Positions 16,795 through 26,117 of a stretch of DNA of 64,000 bases are shown one piece after another. Source of the stretch: Sphingosinicella sp. CPCC 101087 (GTDB lineage: Bacteria; Pseudomonadota; Alphaproteobacteria; Sphingomonadales; Sphingomonadaceae); contig NZ_SBFF01000007.1 of the NCBI RefSeq assembly GCF_004151485.1, positions 124,001-188,000 of the forward strand, read 5' to 3'. Position numbers and translations under genes: made by a program. Within the stretch, counting starts at the first letter, position 1. Every line of letters begins with the position of its first letter. The notes under the pieces were generated by a model. That model was not told the DNA's origin and did no database searches. It saw nothing but the letters and a program-made list of their open reading frames with translations.

Positions 16795-18722
16795 TCGCGG
16801 AGGGGGGGCTTGCAGCGCTGTGGCTTGCGGCGGCTCTGTCGCTGCTCCAGCTTTTCCTCGGCGCGGCCGCCTTGCGGCCGGGTGGCGAGACCTTGCTGCG
16901 CATCGTGCGTCCGGTGGCGGTGGCGCAGGGCGTGCTGGCGGCGGTCGCCTTTCTGGCCCTGATCTGGCTGTTCCTGCGCACCGACCTTTCGGTCGAGCTG
17001 GTCGCCGCCAACAGCCATTCCGCCAAGCCTTGGCTGTACAAGTTCGCCGGCGCCTGGGGAAACCATGAAGGCTCGATGCTGCTCTGGATCACCATTCTCG
17101 CGGTCGCCGGCGCCGCGGTCGCCTTGCTCGAGCGGCGGCTGCGCCAGGATACGTTGATCGCCACCCTGGCCGCGCAGGCGGCGATCGGCCTCGGCTTCTA
17201 CGTCTTCCTCCTCTTCGCCTCCAATCCCTTCACCCGCCTGTCGCCGACTCCCGTCGAAGGAAACGGGCTCAACCCACTGCTTCAGGATCCGGGCCTCGCT
17301 TTCCATCCGCCGACTCTCTATTTCGGCTATGTCGGCATCTCGATCGCTTTCTCCTTCGCGGTCGGCGCGCTGGTCACGCGCGATGTCGGGCCGGCCTTTG
17401 CCCGGGCGATGCGGCCCTGGGTCCTGGCGGCATGGATCTTCCTTACCTTGGGCATCACCGCCGGCTCCTACTGGGCCTATTACGAGCTCGGCTGGGGCGG
17501 CTGGTGGTTCTGGGACCCGGTCGAGAATGCGTCGCTCATGCCCTGGCTTGCGGCGACCGCCCTGCTGCACAGCGTCACCGTGCTCGCCACGCGCGACGGA
17601 CTGCGCGCCTGGACGGTCATGCTCGCGGTCGTCGCTTTTTCCATGTCGATGATCGGCACCTTCCTTGTGCGCTCGGGCATTTTGACCAGCGTCCATGCCT
17701 TCGCCGTCGATCCCCAGCGCGGCGCCTTCATTCTCGTCCTGCTCCTCTTCTATATTGGCGGGGCGTTGGCGCTGTTCGGACTCAGGATAGGCACGGTGAA
17801 GGAAGGCTCGCGCTTCGATTTCGTCAGCCGGGAAGGTGCGCTGGTGGTCAACAACCTGCTCCTTTCGGCGATCCTGGGCATCGTCTTCGTCGGCACCCTC
17901 TATCCGCTTGCCGTCGAAGCGGTGACTGGCGAGAAGCTTTCGGTCGGCCCGCCTTATTTCAACAGCGCCGCCGGCCCGATCGCCCTGCTCCTCGTCACGG
18001 TCATGGGAATGGGCGCTTTGTTGCGCTGGCGTCGGGACGATCTCGGCGCCCTGGTGCGGCGCATCGCCGTGCCGATCCTGATCTGCGCGGCGGCCTTGTT
18101 GCTGGTCGTGCTGCTCGCGCCCGGGATCGGCGTCCTGCCTCTGCTGGGTCTCACCCTCGCGGCGGGGGTCGGCGCGGCCAGCCTCGCGCCCTTGTGGAAG
18201 CGCAACCTGCGCCGGACACCCTTGTTCATCTGGGGCATGGTCGTCGCCCATTTCGGCATCGCGGTCAGTCTCGCCGGCATGGCTTCCGAAAGCGCCTTCA
18301 CCCGCGAGACGCTGGTCGCGGCGCAGCCTGGTCAGGTGATGAACGTCGGCCCCTGGTCGGTCCGCTTCGCCGGAGTCGAGCCCGTCGCAGGCCCGAACTG
18401 GACGGCCATCGAAGCGCGGCTGACGGCTCGCCGCGGTGGCGGCGGGTCGTTCGAGCTCAGGCCGCAGGCACGGATGTTCAGCTCGCCGCCGACGCCGACC
18501 AGCGAGGCCGCGATCGCCACCGTATGGAACGGCCAGCTCTACGTCGCCATCGGGGAGCCCGACGAGCAGGGGCGCTGGCAGCTTCGGCTGTGGTGGAAGC
18601 CCTGGGTCACCCTGATCTGGCTCGGTGGCGGCCTGGTCGCGCTCGGCGGTCTGCTCGCCTTGATCGGTCGACTCAGGCGGGAGCACCGCATTCCCGCCAG
18701 AACCGAGGAGGCGATCGCGTGA
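16791..18722 (+). CDS. ccmF: Heme lyase subunit CcmF
   Basis: The large integral membrane component of the System I cytochrome c heme ligase (CcmF-CcmH-CcmI). 643 residues is the normal length, with about 14-15 helices. The WWD heme-binding domain reads WGGWWFWDPVENASLMPWL, with conserved histidines such as WGNHEGSMLLW upstream and HAFAVDPQRGAFIL downstream. The ATGA overlap with ccmE and the GTGA overlap with ccmG place it inside the tightly packed operon. Confidence 0.97.
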   Translation: MIAEGGLAALWLAAALSLLQLFLGAAALRPGGETLLRIVRPVAVAQGVLAAVAFLALIWLFLRTDLSVELVAANSHSAKPWLYKFAGAWGNHEGSMLLWITILAVAGAAVALLERRLRQDTLIATLAAQAAIGLGFYVFLLFASNPFTRLSPTPVEGNGLNPLLQDPGLAFHPPTLYFGYVGISIAFSFAVGALVTRDVGPAFARAMRPWVLAAWIFLTLGITAGSYWAYYELGWGGWWFWDPVENASLMPWLAATALLHSVTVLATRDGLRAWTVMLAVVAFSMSMIGTFLVRSGILTSVHAFAVDPQRGAFILVLLLFYIGGALALFGLRIGTVKEGSRFDFVSREGALVVNNLLLSAILGIVFVGTLYPLAVEAVTGEKLSVGPPYFNSAAGPIALLLVTVMGMGALLRWRRDDLGALVRRIAVPILICAAALLLVVLLAPGIGVLPLLGLTLAAGVGAASLAPLWKRNLRRTPLFIWGMVVAHFGIAVSLAGMASESAFTRETLVAAQPGQVMNVGPWSVRFAGVEPVAGPNWTAIEARLTARRGGGGSFELRPQARMFSSPPTPTSEAAIATVWNGQLYVAIGEPDEQGRWQLRLWWKPWVTLIWLGGGLVALGGLLALIGRLRREHRIPARTEEAIA

Positions 18723-19249
18723 AGCGCCGGCTGATCCTCTGGGCGCCGCTCATCGTCTTCGCCCTGTTCGTCGTTGTCGTGGCGGTCGGCCTCTACGCGC
18801 CCGCCGACCGCGCCATCCAGTCCCAGCTGATCGGACAGCCGGTGCCCGAATTCGCGCTCGCGCCGGCCCTGCCGGGGCGGCCCGGCCTTTCGAGCTCGGA
18901 TTTCCGCCGCGGCGAGCCGCGTGTGGTCAACATTTTCGCGAGCTGGTGCATTCCCTGCCGCGCCGAGGCCCCCCAGCTCGCCGAGCTCGAGCGGCGCGGG
19001 GTGCCTATCGACGGAATCGCGGTCCGGGATCGGCCCCAGGACCTGCTTGCCTTCCTCGCCGCGTGGGGCGATCCCTTTCGCACCATCGGCGCCGACAACG
19101 ACCGCCGCGTCCAGCTGGAACTGGGTTCCGCCGGCGTGCCGGAGACGTTCGTGATCGACGGCAACGGCATCATCCGCCACCAGCATATCGGCGCGATCAA
19201 CCCGCAGGACGTTCCCGCGATCATCGCGGCCTATGAGGCGGCACGATGA
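18719..19249 (+). CDS. ccmG: Thiol:disulfide interchange protein CcmG/DsbE
   Basis: A membrane-anchored periplasmic thioredoxin that keeps apocytochrome c or CcmH cysteines reduced for heme attachment. 176 residues: an N-terminal helix (LIVFALFVVVVAVGLYAP), then the thioredoxin fold with the redox motif ASWCIPCRAEAPQL and the cis-Pro loop GVPETFVID followed by HQHIGAI, diagnostic for DsbE. It starts with a GTG overlapping the ccmF stop and ends overlapping the ccmH start. Confidence 0.95.
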   Translation: MKRRLILWAPLIVFALFVVVVAVGLYAPADRAIQSQLIGQPVPEFALAPALPGRPGLSSSDFRRGEPRVVNIFASWCIPCRAEAPQLAELERRGVPIDGIAVRDRPQDLLAFLAAWGDPFRTIGADNDRRVQLELGSAGVPETFVIDGNGIIRHQHIGAINPQDVPAIIAAYEAAR

Positions 19250-19746
19250 GCAGGATGCGTCCCCTGTCCAGCGTCGCCGCCGAGGCCGGGACCCGGTTCG
19301 GACGCCCCAATGAGCGCCACCGGCCAGGGCACAAGGCCATGCTCGTCGCCGTGACCCTGTTCTTTACGCTCGCAGCCCCCGCCTTCGCCGACTCACTCCT
19401 TCCAGCCGCAGAATATGCCGACACCCAGCTCCCCGACCCGCGTCAGGAGCGGCAGGCGAAGGCGCTGATGGAGACGGTGCGGTGCCTGGTCTGCCAGGGC
19501 CAGGCGATATCCGACAGCGATGCCGAGATGGCCGGCGACATGCGCGCGTTGATCCGCCAGCGCATCCAGGCCGGCGAAAGCCCCGACCAGATCCGCGACT
19601 GGCTGATCGCGCGCTACGGCAATTGGGTAACCTACGATCCGCCGCTCGAGCCGGTGACCTGGCCGCTCTGGGGCGCGCCGATCCTCCTCCTGCTCGCCGG
19701 CCTGTGGCTGGCTCGTGGCCGCTTCCGGCGCAGGAAGAAGCCATGA
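19246..19746 (+). CDS. ccmH: Cytochrome c-type biogenesis protein CcmH (CcmL-type)
   Basis: A periplasmic, membrane-anchored reductant of apocytochrome c. It has the CcmH motif VRCLVCQGQAISDSDA (CxxC), the helical domain (RQRIQAGESPDQIRDWLIAR), YGNWVTYDPP, and a C-terminal anchor helix followed by RRRKKP. The ATG at 19246 overlaps the ccmG stop; an in-frame ATG at 19339 would start exactly at a normal signal peptide (MLVAVTLFFTLAAPAFA) and may be the true start, removing 31 residues. The protein is the short CcmH, with the TPR partner encoded separately by the next gene. Confidence 0.93.
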   Translation: MSRMRPLSSVAAEAGTRFGRPNERHRPGHKAMLVAVTLFFTLAAPAFADSLLPAAEYADTQLPDPRQERQAKALMETVRCLVCQGQAISDSDAEMAGDMRALIRQRIQAGESPDQIRDWLIARYGNWVTYDPPLEPVTWPLWGAPILLLLAGLWLARGRFRRRKKP

Positions 19747-20393
19747 CCGGCTGGATCCTCATGCTCGTGCTCGCACTGGCGACCGGCGCTGGCCTGTGGC
19801 GCTTCGTCCGAAGGGACAAAGGCGCGGTCCAGTTCCTCGGCGCGGCCCTCCTGCTCGCGCTTGCCGGCTATGCCTGGCAGGGGCGGCCGGCACTGGAAGG
19901 CCGCCCCAAGCCGCCGCCGCAGCGCCAGCAGATCCCGGACAGCGCCTTCGCCGAGACTCGTGAAGACATGCTCGGCCGGTTCGACCGCGCCTGGTACTGG
20001 CTGAACATGTCGGAGGGCTTCGCCCGCCGCGGCGACACGCAGGGGGCGGCCCAGGTGATCAGCGCCGGCCTGAGGGACTCGCCGAACGATCCCGACCTCT
20101 GGGCGGGACTCGGCAGCGCGCTGGTGACTCATGCCGACGGCATGATGACCCCGGCGGCCGAGCTCGCCTTCCGCCGCGCCCGGGCGATCGCGCCCGAGCA
20201 TCCGGCGCCCCGCTTCTATTACGGCCTCGCCCTCGCCCAGGGCGGCCAGTTCGACCAGGCCGAGCAGATCTGGCGCGAGCTGCTGTCCCAGGCCCCGCCC
20301 GACGCCGACTATCGCCGAATCATCGAGGAACGGCTCGCGGCCCTGCAGCAGGCTCGCTCCATGGGCCAGATCCCGCCGGCCGCGACACCTTAG
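19743..20393 (+). CDS. ccmI: CcmI-like TPR protein of cytochrome c biogenesis
   Basis: A 216-residue membrane-anchored TPR protein that acts as apocytochrome c chaperone in the CcmF/H/I complex. It starts at an ATG overlapping the ccmH stop, has two short N-terminal hydrophobic segments (GWILMLVLALATGAGLW and LGAALLLALAGYAW), then a periplasmic TPR region (ARRGDTQGAAQVISAGLRDS, LAFRRARAIAPEHPAPRFYY, FDQAEQIWRELLSQAP). It is shorter than the full-length CcmI of some bacteria. It is the last gene of the operon; two inverted repeats follow. Confidence 0.87.
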   Translation: MTGWILMLVLALATGAGLWRFVRRDKGAVQFLGAALLLALAGYAWQGRPALEGRPKPPPQRQQIPDSAFAETREDMLGRFDRAWYWLNMSEGFARRGDTQGAAQVISAGLRDSPNDPDLWAGLGSALVTHADGMMTPAAELAFRRARAIAPEHPAPRFYYGLALAQGGQFDQAEQIWRELLSQAPPDADYRRIIEERLAALQQARSMGQIPPAATP

Positions 20394-20398
20394 GATAG

Positions 20399-20419
20399 CC
20401 CCTCCCTTTGAAGGAGGGG
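20399..20419. terminator. Small hairpin after ccmI
   Basis: CCCCTCC (20399-20405) pairs with GGAGGGG (20413-20419) around a 7-base loop, six bases after the ccmI stop. No T-run follows, so termination is possible but not certain. Confidence 0.4.
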
Positions 20420-20522
20420 GTAGGGGCCGCGATGTCGTCGCAGCCCTCCGACCGGCCACCTCGGTCGGGAGAGGGCGCATCGGTCCGTGCGGACGAGTAC
20501 GGACTCGCCGGCACCGATCCGA

Positions 20523-20564
20523 CCCGCTCCTCCCGGCCCTTCGATTCGGCCCGGGAGGAGCGGG
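20523..20564. terminator. Strong inverted repeat between convergent ccmI and ald
   Basis: A perfect 14-bp inverted repeat: CCCGCTCCTCCCGG (20523-20536) and CCGGGAGGAGCGGG (20551-20564) with a 14-base loop. It lies six bases past the ald stop codon. It has no T-run on either strand but is well placed as a bidirectional transcription barrier or mRNA 3'-end stabiliser. Confidence 0.5.
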
Positions 20565-20569
20565 ATCCG

Positions 20570-21673
20570 CTAGGCCGCCGCGTCGAAGGGCAGCCCGAGC
20601 GCCTCGGCGACAGCCTGATGGCGGATCTTGCCGCCCGATACGTTCAGGCCGTTCGCCAGATGCGGGTCGGCCTTCATCGCCGCTTCGGCGCCCATGTTGG
20701 CGAGCCTCAGCACGAAGGGCAGGGTGGCGTTGTTGAGCGCGAAGGCCGACGTGCGTGCGACAGCGCCGGGCATGTTGGCGACGCAATAATGAATGACCCC
20801 GTCAATCTCGTAGACCGGATCGCTGTGTGTGGTCGGCCGCGACGTCTCGAAGCAGCCGCCCTGGTCGATCGAGATGTCGACCAGGACCGAACCACGCTTC
20901 ATCGTCTTCAGCATGTCGCGGGTCACCAGCTTGGGCGCGGCGGCGCCGGGGATCAGCACCGCGCCGATTACCAGTTCCGACTTGGCCACCGCCTTGGCGA
21001 TCGCCGCCTTGGAGGCGTAGGCCGTCTTGATCTGGCTGCCGAAGAACATGTCGAGCTCGGCGAGCCGAGCATTGGAGATGTCGTAGATCGTGACGTCGGC
21101 GCGCATGCCCACCGCCATCTGAGCGGCATTCACGCCGGCAATGCCGCCGCCGAGGATGGTCACCTTGGCCGGCGCGACACCGGGCACGCCGCCGAGCAGG
21201 ACGCCGCGTCCGCCCTGCTCCTTCTCCAGGTAATGAGCGCCCACCTGGATCGACATCCGACCGGCGACCTCCGACATCGGCTTCAGCAGCGGCAGCGAGC
21301 GGTCGTTGGCGGTCACCGTCTCATAGGCGATGCAGGTCGCGCCCGACTTCATCAGGCCCCTGGTCTGCTCGGGATCGGGGGCGAGGTGGAGATAGGTGAA
21401 CAACAGGTGGCGGGGCTCCAGCAAGGCGATCTCGCTCGCCTGCGGCTCCTTCACCTTGACGATCATGTCGGAGCCGGCGAACAACTCGGCGGCATTGCCG
21501 GCGATCTTGGCACCGGCCTCGACATAATCCTCGTCCGAAAAGTCGATCCCGACTCCGGCCTGGGTCTCGATGAGAACCTCATGGCCGGCGGCGACGAGCT
21601 CGGCGACCGACGCGGGGGTGAGGCCGACGCGATACTCGTGAACCTTGATTTCCTTCGGCACGCCGACGCGCAT
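20570..21673 (-). CDS. ald: Alanine dehydrogenase
   Basis: An NAD-dependent enzyme interconverting L-alanine with pyruvate and ammonia in the cytoplasm. 367 residues, standard. It starts [20 protein letters not shown], with the conserved Lys/Arg of the pyruvate pocket; other markers are [23 protein letters not shown], the His in that motif acting in catalysis, the Rossmann motif [15 protein letters not shown], and [20 protein letters not shown]. The ATG at 21673 is at the expected N-terminus. It is convergent with the ccm operon and divergent from kup. Confidence 0.97.
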   Translation of the reverse strand: MRVGVPKEIKVHEYRVGLTPASVAELVAAGHEVLIETQAGVGIDFSDEDYVEAGAKIAGNAAELFAGSDMIVKVKEPQASEIALLEPRHLLFTYLHLAPDPEQTRGLMKSGATCIAYETVTANDRSLPLLKPMSEVAGRMSIQVGAHYLEKEQGGRGVLLGGVPGVAPAKVTILGGGIAGVNAAQMAVGMRADVTIYDISNARLAELDMFFGSQIKTAYASKAAIAKAVAKSELVIGAVLIPGAAAPKLVTRDMLKTMKRGSVLVDISIDQGGCFETSRPTTHSDPVYEIDGVIHYCVANMPGAVARTSAFALNNATLPFVLRLANMGAEAAMKADPHLANGLNVSGGKIRHQAVAEALGLPFDAAA

Positions 21674-21840
21674 GGAAAGTGCTCCTGGTAGTTTGTGATA
21701 GAAAAGCGCGCGTCCTATAGCGGGGCGAATTCGCTTTGTCGCCGTTGCGAAGGCGGAGCCCCGGTGCTAACCCGCCCCCGCCTTGGCACGGTCAGGGCGT
21801 CAAATAAGGACCTTCGGACGTCTTCTTCCGATCCTGACCG

Positions 21841-23754
21841 ATGAGCGATAGCGCAGCCGTTCCGAAGGAACCCGCGGACCGTCCCGCCGGGCAGCATGCA
21901 CCGCAGGCAAGCATTGCCGGGCTGACATTGCTCGCCATGGGCGTCGTCTTCGGCGACATCGGCACCAGCCCCCTTTATGCGCTCCGCGAGACATTCGCAG
22001 GCGCGCACCCGCTGCCGATCAACCAGATCCAGGTATTCGGGGTCATCTCGCTCATCTTCTGGTCGATGATGCTGGTCGTCAGCATCAAATATATCACGAT
22101 CCTGACCCGTGCGGACAATAAGGGGGAAGGCGGCAGCCTCGCTTTGCTGGCCCTGATCTCGCGCAAGGCGGACGTGCGCTGGTCCGGCGGGATCGTTCTG
22201 CTCGGCGTCTTTGCCTGTGCGCTCTTCTACGGCGATTCGATGATCACGCCGGCCATCTCGGTGCTTTCGGCGGTCGAAGGCCTCACCGTCGTCGAGGACA
22301 GCCTGCAACCCCTGGTGGTGCCGATCGCCATCGCGATCCTCATCGGCCTGTTCCTGCTCCAGCGGACCGGGACGGCAAGGGTCGGAGCGCTGTTCGGACC
22401 GATCGTCGTCACATATTTTCTGACGCTCGCCATCCTTGGGAGCGCAAGCATCCTGCGCCACCCGGAAATCCTGTGGGCGCTCAATCCCTGGTACGCGCTC
22501 AACTTCTTCCTGATCGACAAGTGGCTGGGCTTTCTTGCGCTCGGCTCGGTGGTGCTGGCGGTAACCGGCACCGAAGCGCTTTACGCCGATATGGGGCATT
22601 TCGGTCGCAAGCCGATACGCAACGCCTGGGTCATGTTCGTCATGCCCGCTCTGATGCTCAACTATATGGGGCAGGGCGCGCTGCTGATCGCCGATCCGTC
22701 GGCCGTCAGCAGCCCCTTCTTCATGCTCGCGCCCGAATGGTTCCGGCTGCCGCTCGTGTTCATCGCGACGCTTGCGACGATCGTTGCCAGCCAGGCGGTG
22801 ATATCGGGTGCCTTTTCGGTGACCCAGCAAGCGGTGCAGCTCGGCTTCGTGCCCAGGATGCGCATCACGCACACGAGCGCGCGCGCCGCAGGGCAGATCT
22901 ACATACCGGCGATCAACAACGCGCTGATGGTGCTGGTCATCCTGCTCGTCCTCTTCTTCCAGAATTCGAGCAATCTGGCGGCCGCTTACGGCGTCGCGGT
23001 GACCGGCGCGATGCTGATCGACACGTGCCTGCTCGCGGTGGTCCTCTTCTCCTTGTGGAAATGGCCGCGGTGGGCGTCGCTGCCGTTGCTCGCCATCTTC
23101 TTCATCGTCGACATCACCTATTTCGCGGCGAACCTCACCAAGGTTCCCAACGGCGGCTGGTTCCCGCTGTTGATCGGGCTGATCGGCTTCACGCTTCTCA
23201 CGACCTGGGCGCGTGGCCGCAAGCTGATGATCGAGCGGATGGACGAGGCGGCCATCCCGCTGCCGATCTTCGTCAAGTCGGCCGCAAGCAGCGCGACCCG
23301 CGTTCCCGGCACGGCCGTGTTCATGACCACGTCGGCAGAAGGCGTGCCGCATTCGCTGCTGCACAATCTGAAGCACAACAAGGTCATTCACGAACGCGTG
23401 ATCCTGCTGACGGTGAGGATCGAGGACGTGCCCTTTGTCGACCAGGAAAAGTCCTTCGAACTGAAGGAGCTAGGCAGCGGCTTCTTCCGGCTCATCGTCC
23501 GCTACGGATTCATGCAGGAGACGAACGTGCCGGCGGCTCTGGCGCGCGTCGACGAATGCGGACCCCAGTTCAAGATGATGGATACGAGCTTCTTCCTCGC
23601 CCGCCAGACGCTCATCACCTCGGCCACGCCGGGAATGGCTGTCTGGCGCGAGAAATTGTTCGCCTGGATGCTGCGCAACGCGGAGAGCGCAATGGAGTTC
23701 TTCAAGCTTCCGCCCAACCGTGTCGTCGAGCTGGGCGCCCAGGTCGAGATCTGA
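21841..23754 (+). CDS. kup: Low-affinity potassium transporter Kup
   Basis: A K+ uptake protein of the KUP/HAK family in the inner membrane, probably a K+/H+ symporter. 637 residues, normal. The N-terminal hallmark is [20 protein letters not shown]; further hallmarks are [45 protein letters not shown] and [11 protein letters not shown]. About 12 membrane segments are followed by a cytoplasmic C-terminal domain of about 170 residues. The ATG at 21841 leaves a 20-residue hydrophilic N-terminus. It is divergent from ald, with a 167-base spacer in which no clear regulatory motif was recognised. It may be co-transcribed with the following 2H phosphoesterase gene. Confidence 0.96.
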   Translation: MSDSAAVPKEPADRPAGQHAPQASIAGLTLLAMGVVFGDIGTSPLYALRETFAGAHPLPINQIQVFGVISLIFWSMMLVVSIKYITILTRADNKGEGGSLALLALISRKADVRWSGGIVLLGVFACALFYGDSMITPAISVLSAVEGLTVVEDSLQPLVVPIAIAILIGLFLLQRTGTARVGALFGPIVVTYFLTLAILGSASILRHPEILWALNPWYALNFFLIDKWLGFLALGSVVLAVTGTEALYADMGHFGRKPIRNAWVMFVMPALMLNYMGQGALLIADPSAVSSPFFMLAPEWFRLPLVFIATLATIVASQAVISGAFSVTQQAVQLGFVPRMRITHTSARAAGQIYIPAINNALMVLVILLVLFFQNSSNLAAAYGVAVTGAMLIDTCLLAVVLFSLWKWPRWASLPLLAIFFIVDITYFAANLTKVPNGGWFPLLIGLIGFTLLTTWARGRKLMIERMDEAAIPLPIFVKSAASSATRVPGTAVFMTTSAEGVPHSLLHNLKHNKVIHERVILLTVRIEDVPFVDQEKSFELKELGSGFFRLIVRYGFMQETNVPAALARVDECGPQFKMMDTSFFLARQTLITSATPGMAVWREKLFAWMLRNAESAMEFFKLPPNRVVELGAQVEI

Positions 23755-23755
23755 A

Positions 23756-24262
23756 TTGGAAGCCGGGCCGCTGATCGTCACCGCTTTGTTCGGGCCGGGC
23801 GACGACGGATGGCTCCAGCAGCTACGGCGCGAACATTATCCCGCCGCGCTGAACCGCGTGCCGGCGCACCTGACCTTGTTCCGCCAGCTTCCGCCGAGCC
23901 TTGAAGGCGAGCTTTCGGCCCGACTTGGCCGGGCGACGGCGGCGGCGCCGCCAAAAGCCGCGGTCGTAGACATCATGGATATGGGGGAGGGGACGGCGCT
24001 GCGGGTCGACAGCCCGGCGCTCGAGGCGATCCGCGACGACCTCGCCGAAGCCTTTCACGGGCTGCTGACGCCTCAGGACCAGACAGGGTGGAGGCCGCAC
24101 GTCACGATCCAGAACAAGGTCGAGCGGAGCGAGGCACAGCGCCTGCAAAAGGCCCTGCGCGCCCGCTTCGAGCCGCGCCCGCTCGCCATCCGAGCGCTCG
24201 CTTCCTGGCGCTACCGGGGCGGACCGTGGGAGCCGCTGAAGACGCACCCGTTCCGGAAGTGA
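23756..24262 (+). CDS. 2'-5' RNA ligase/2H phosphoesterase family protein
   Basis: A 168-residue member of the 2H phosphoesterase superfamily. It carries the two HxT-type motifs that define the active site: RVPAHLTLFRQL near residue 37 and GWRPHVTIQNKV near 118. The central strand VVDIMDMGEGTALRV also fits. Members act as RNA 2'-5' ligases or cyclic phosphodiesterases; which applies is unknown. The likely start is TTG at 23756, only one base after the kup stop codon, with AGGTCGAGAT upstream; the frame is open further into kup but that part is a shadow. Confidence 0.82.
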   Translation: MEAGPLIVTALFGPGDDGWLQQLRREHYPAALNRVPAHLTLFRQLPPSLEGELSARLGRATAAAPPKAAVVDIMDMGEGTALRVDSPALEAIRDDLAEAFHGLLTPQDQTGWRPHVTIQNKVERSEAQRLQKALRARFEPRPLAIRALASWRYRGGPWEPLKTHPFRK

Positions 24263-24292
24263 TTGTCGGCGGGCGGACGCGCCCGGCGCGGC

Positions 24293-24715
24293 TCAGTCGG
24301 TCTGGCCGATACCGTCGCAGCTGAAGTCGAAGGCGGCAAGGCCCGCCTCCAGGTGACCGGCTAGCAACGGCATATCCAGGAGTTCGTCCAGCCGCTCGTC
24401 CGGATCCAGCTCGCTTGCTTCCGCGAATGCATCGTCCCATTCGCTCGCATCATAGGTGCCGCGCCCCACCCAGGCCAAGGCGAGCGTTTCGGCCAGTTGG
24501 TCATCGGCGAGGTCGTCGAGCGTCGCCTGAATCTCTTCCTCGACGCCGCTGTTCAGCTCATCCTCCAGCGTCGACAGCGCCTGATCGCCCTCGTCGTCCA
24601 GATCGTCGACATTGTCGGCATCATCGTCGGGGTCCTGCGCGGGCACCTGCGCCTCGAGTTCGCGCGCCCTCAATATCAGCCGGCACAGGGTTTCCAGCGG
24701 GGTAAGCAATTCCAT
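24293..24715 (-). CDS. Small acidic DUF3775-like protein
   Basis: A 140-residue, strongly acidic protein. The ATG at 24715 (GGAG site upstream) starts MELLTPLETLCRLILRAREL, and the second half reads TLALAWVGRGTYDASEWDDA then RLDELLDMPLLAGHLEAGLA, the arrangement of DUF3775 proteins (helical, roughly 100-130 residues, no known function). Between them is a very acidic insert (DPDDDADNVDDLDDEGD). Convergent with the 2H phosphoesterase gene and divergent from tRNA-Met. Family placement is by motif recall only. Confidence 0.72.
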   Translation of the reverse strand: MELLTPLETLCRLILRARELEAQVPAQDPDDDADNVDDLDDEGDQALSTLEDELNSGVEEEIQATLDDLADDQLAETLALAWVGRGTYDASEWDDAFAEASELDPDERLDELLDMPLLAGHLEAGLAAFDFSCDGIGQTD

Positions 24716-24885
24716 GGGCGGTCTCCGTTCCGGTCGAAACGACATCAGGGGCGGGCGGTTCCGGCGCTTTCGCATCGACGCGGCCGAGCTTGAAAATCCC
24801 TGCCGCTCACTCCAGTTGACCCTTCGCCCACGCCTTCCTATAGCGCCGCGGCGCGTGCCGGACGAGGCACCTCGTTTTGCCTTGG

Positions 24886-24962
24886 GGCGGAGTAGCTCAG
24901 CTGGTTAGAGCAGCGGAATCATAATCCGCGTGTCGGGGGTTCAAGTCCCTCCTCCGCTACCA
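24886..24962 (+). tRNA. tRNA-Met (anticodon CAT)
   Basis: Acceptor GGCGGAG pairs with CTCCGCT (closing pair G-U); D-arm GCTC AGCTGGTTA GAGC; anticodon stem GCGGA/TCCGC with loop ATCATAA (anticodon CAT); T-arm GGGGG TTCAAGT CCCTC; ACCA encoded. The first pair is matched (G-U), so it is not the initiator; elongator Met is favoured, but a lysidine-modified Ile tRNA cannot be excluded from anticodon alone. Confidence 0.92.
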
Positions 24963-25043
24963 TATCCACCGACCATGCCGATAAGCCGTTCCGCGGACTG
25001 GCTTGCTGTGGCAATGTCGGTGCTCATCGGAAGAGGCAGTTCC

Positions 25044-25451
25044 ATGACGGCGAGGACCTATAGAGGCAGCTGCCACTGCGGCGCCATCGCTTACGAGGTC
25101 GAGATCGACCTCGACGCGGGGACCGGCAAGTGCAACTGCACCTTCTGCATGAAGGCGCGGGCATGGAAGGCGTTCGTTGCCCCGACGGCCTTCAGGCTGT
25201 CGAGTGGAGCCGGCGATATGGCGGCCTATCGCAAGCAGCCTCAGGCGCCTTTGAAGCATTTCTGCCCGGCCTGCGGCGTCTACACGCACGAGACGGGAAG
25301 TGCCGATTATATGGGCGGCGATTTCGTGGGAGTCTTCCTGTCCAGCCTCGATGACGTCGAACCAAGTGCGCTGGCGTCCGCCCCGGTTCGCTATTCGGAC
25401 GGGCGCAACGACAATTGGCAGAATCCGCCCGGGGAGACGCGCTATCTATAG
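25044..25451 (+). CDS. GFA family glutathione-dependent formaldehyde-activating-like protein
   Basis: A 135-residue zinc protein of the GFA/CENP-V fold. Metal ligands are visible: GSCHCGAIAYEVEI, then CNCTFCMKARAW and later KHFCPACGVYTHE. The true substrate of most family members is unknown; glutathione-hydroxymethyl chemistry is known only for a few. The ATG at 25044 is used (AAGAGG upstream); the longer open frame runs into the tRNA and is rejected. Confidence 0.88.
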   Translation: MTARTYRGSCHCGAIAYEVEIDLDAGTGKCNCTFCMKARAWKAFVAPTAFRLSSGAGDMAAYRKQPQAPLKHFCPACGVYTHETGSADYMGGDFVGVFLSSLDDVEPSALASAPVRYSDGRNDNWQNPPGETRYL

Positions 25452-25473
25452 GCCTGGCCGAAACATCGCGACC

Positions 25474-25857
25474 TTGGCTCGCCATGCGGGAGCGCTGCTC
25501 GGGCTGGCGCTGGTCGCGCCTTGGCCCGCGGTAGCCCAGTCGGGTGGACAGCCGGCGCCGTCGCCTGGCTTCGGGCGAATGTGGACTGGCTGGAGCAGCA
25601 TCAACCGGCAGGCCCTCACCCAGGAGCATGAAGCCGTTCGGCGCTACCGGGAGGATCTCGCCACGGCGGACGCCCGGCGTCTGCGAGCGCTTCGCGATCA
25701 GGGCCGGCCCTTGGGCGAGCGGGTCGGGGAAATCGTGCGCCTCGGCGATTGCGAAGAAGGCGAACGCCTGGCCCGCGCCGCCGGTGACTTTGCGCTCGTC
25801 GAGGCGGTGCGCGGCTATTGCCGAGGGGTGCCGGGCGACGATGCGCCTCGGTCCTAG
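25474..25857 (+). CDS. Short secreted hypothetical protein
   Basis: A 127-residue protein not recognised by family. A TTG at 25474 begins a plausible signal peptide (ARHAGALLGLALVAPWPAVA, cut before QSGG). The mature part has a WTGWSSINRQAL segment, a charged helical stretch (EHEAVRRYREDLATADARRL) and two cysteines (DCEEGERLARAAGDFALVEA, then a later Cys) spaced to form a disulfide. There is no clear ribosome site; the open frame extends upstream into the GFA gene. Coding is likely because of the signal peptide and codon pattern, but the start is uncertain. Confidence 0.5.
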   Translation: MARHAGALLGLALVAPWPAVAQSGGQPAPSPGFGRMWTGWSSINRQALTQEHEAVRRYREDLATADARRLRALRDQGRPLGERVGEIVRLGDCEEGERLARAAGDFALVEAVRGYCRGVPGDDAPRS

Positions 25858-26077
25858 GGCCGCCTTCCGGTCGATTGAACCGACCTCGCGATCAACGGTG
25901 CCGACCGGGCCCACATGGCCGACCGGAGGAGGGAGCTGGTTCGAAGGCATCTGGCCGAGCACGTCGGCGCTTCCTGCCGAGCTTTGGGCAACGCCCGTCC
26001 ACGGCTCCCGCACCGGGCCTAGTTTCTATGGCGTTCCACGGGATCAGGAAGCCTCGATCACCGGCCCGCGAGCGGCG

Positions 26078-26109
26078 GGCCGATCCCTTCCGTTAGGAGG
26101 GGATCGGCC
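26078..26109. terminator. Hairpin at the 3' end of the secreted repeat protein gene
   Basis: GGCCGATCCC (26078-26087) and GGGATCGGCC (26100-26109) form a perfect 10-bp stem with a 12-base loop, 8 bases beyond the stop of the leftward gene ending at 26118. No T-run on the minus strand; acts as a possible terminator. Confidence 0.45.
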
Positions 26110-26117
26110 GCTCTGCC

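Noticed and set aside
16737-18686. 649-codon leftward open frame opposite ccmF
   Set aside because: Covers ccmF antisense; extremely polar composition, no ribosome site, no domain.
21784-21798. Sigma-54-like TGGCACG upstream of kup
   Set aside because: The -24 element TGGCACG is present but the -12 TTGC at the required spacing is absent (GGGC instead).
21715-23391. 558-codon leftward open frame opposite kup
   Set aside because: Lies entirely opposite a bona fide Kup; composition very rich in Arg, Gln, Asp and His, as expected of an antisense shadow.
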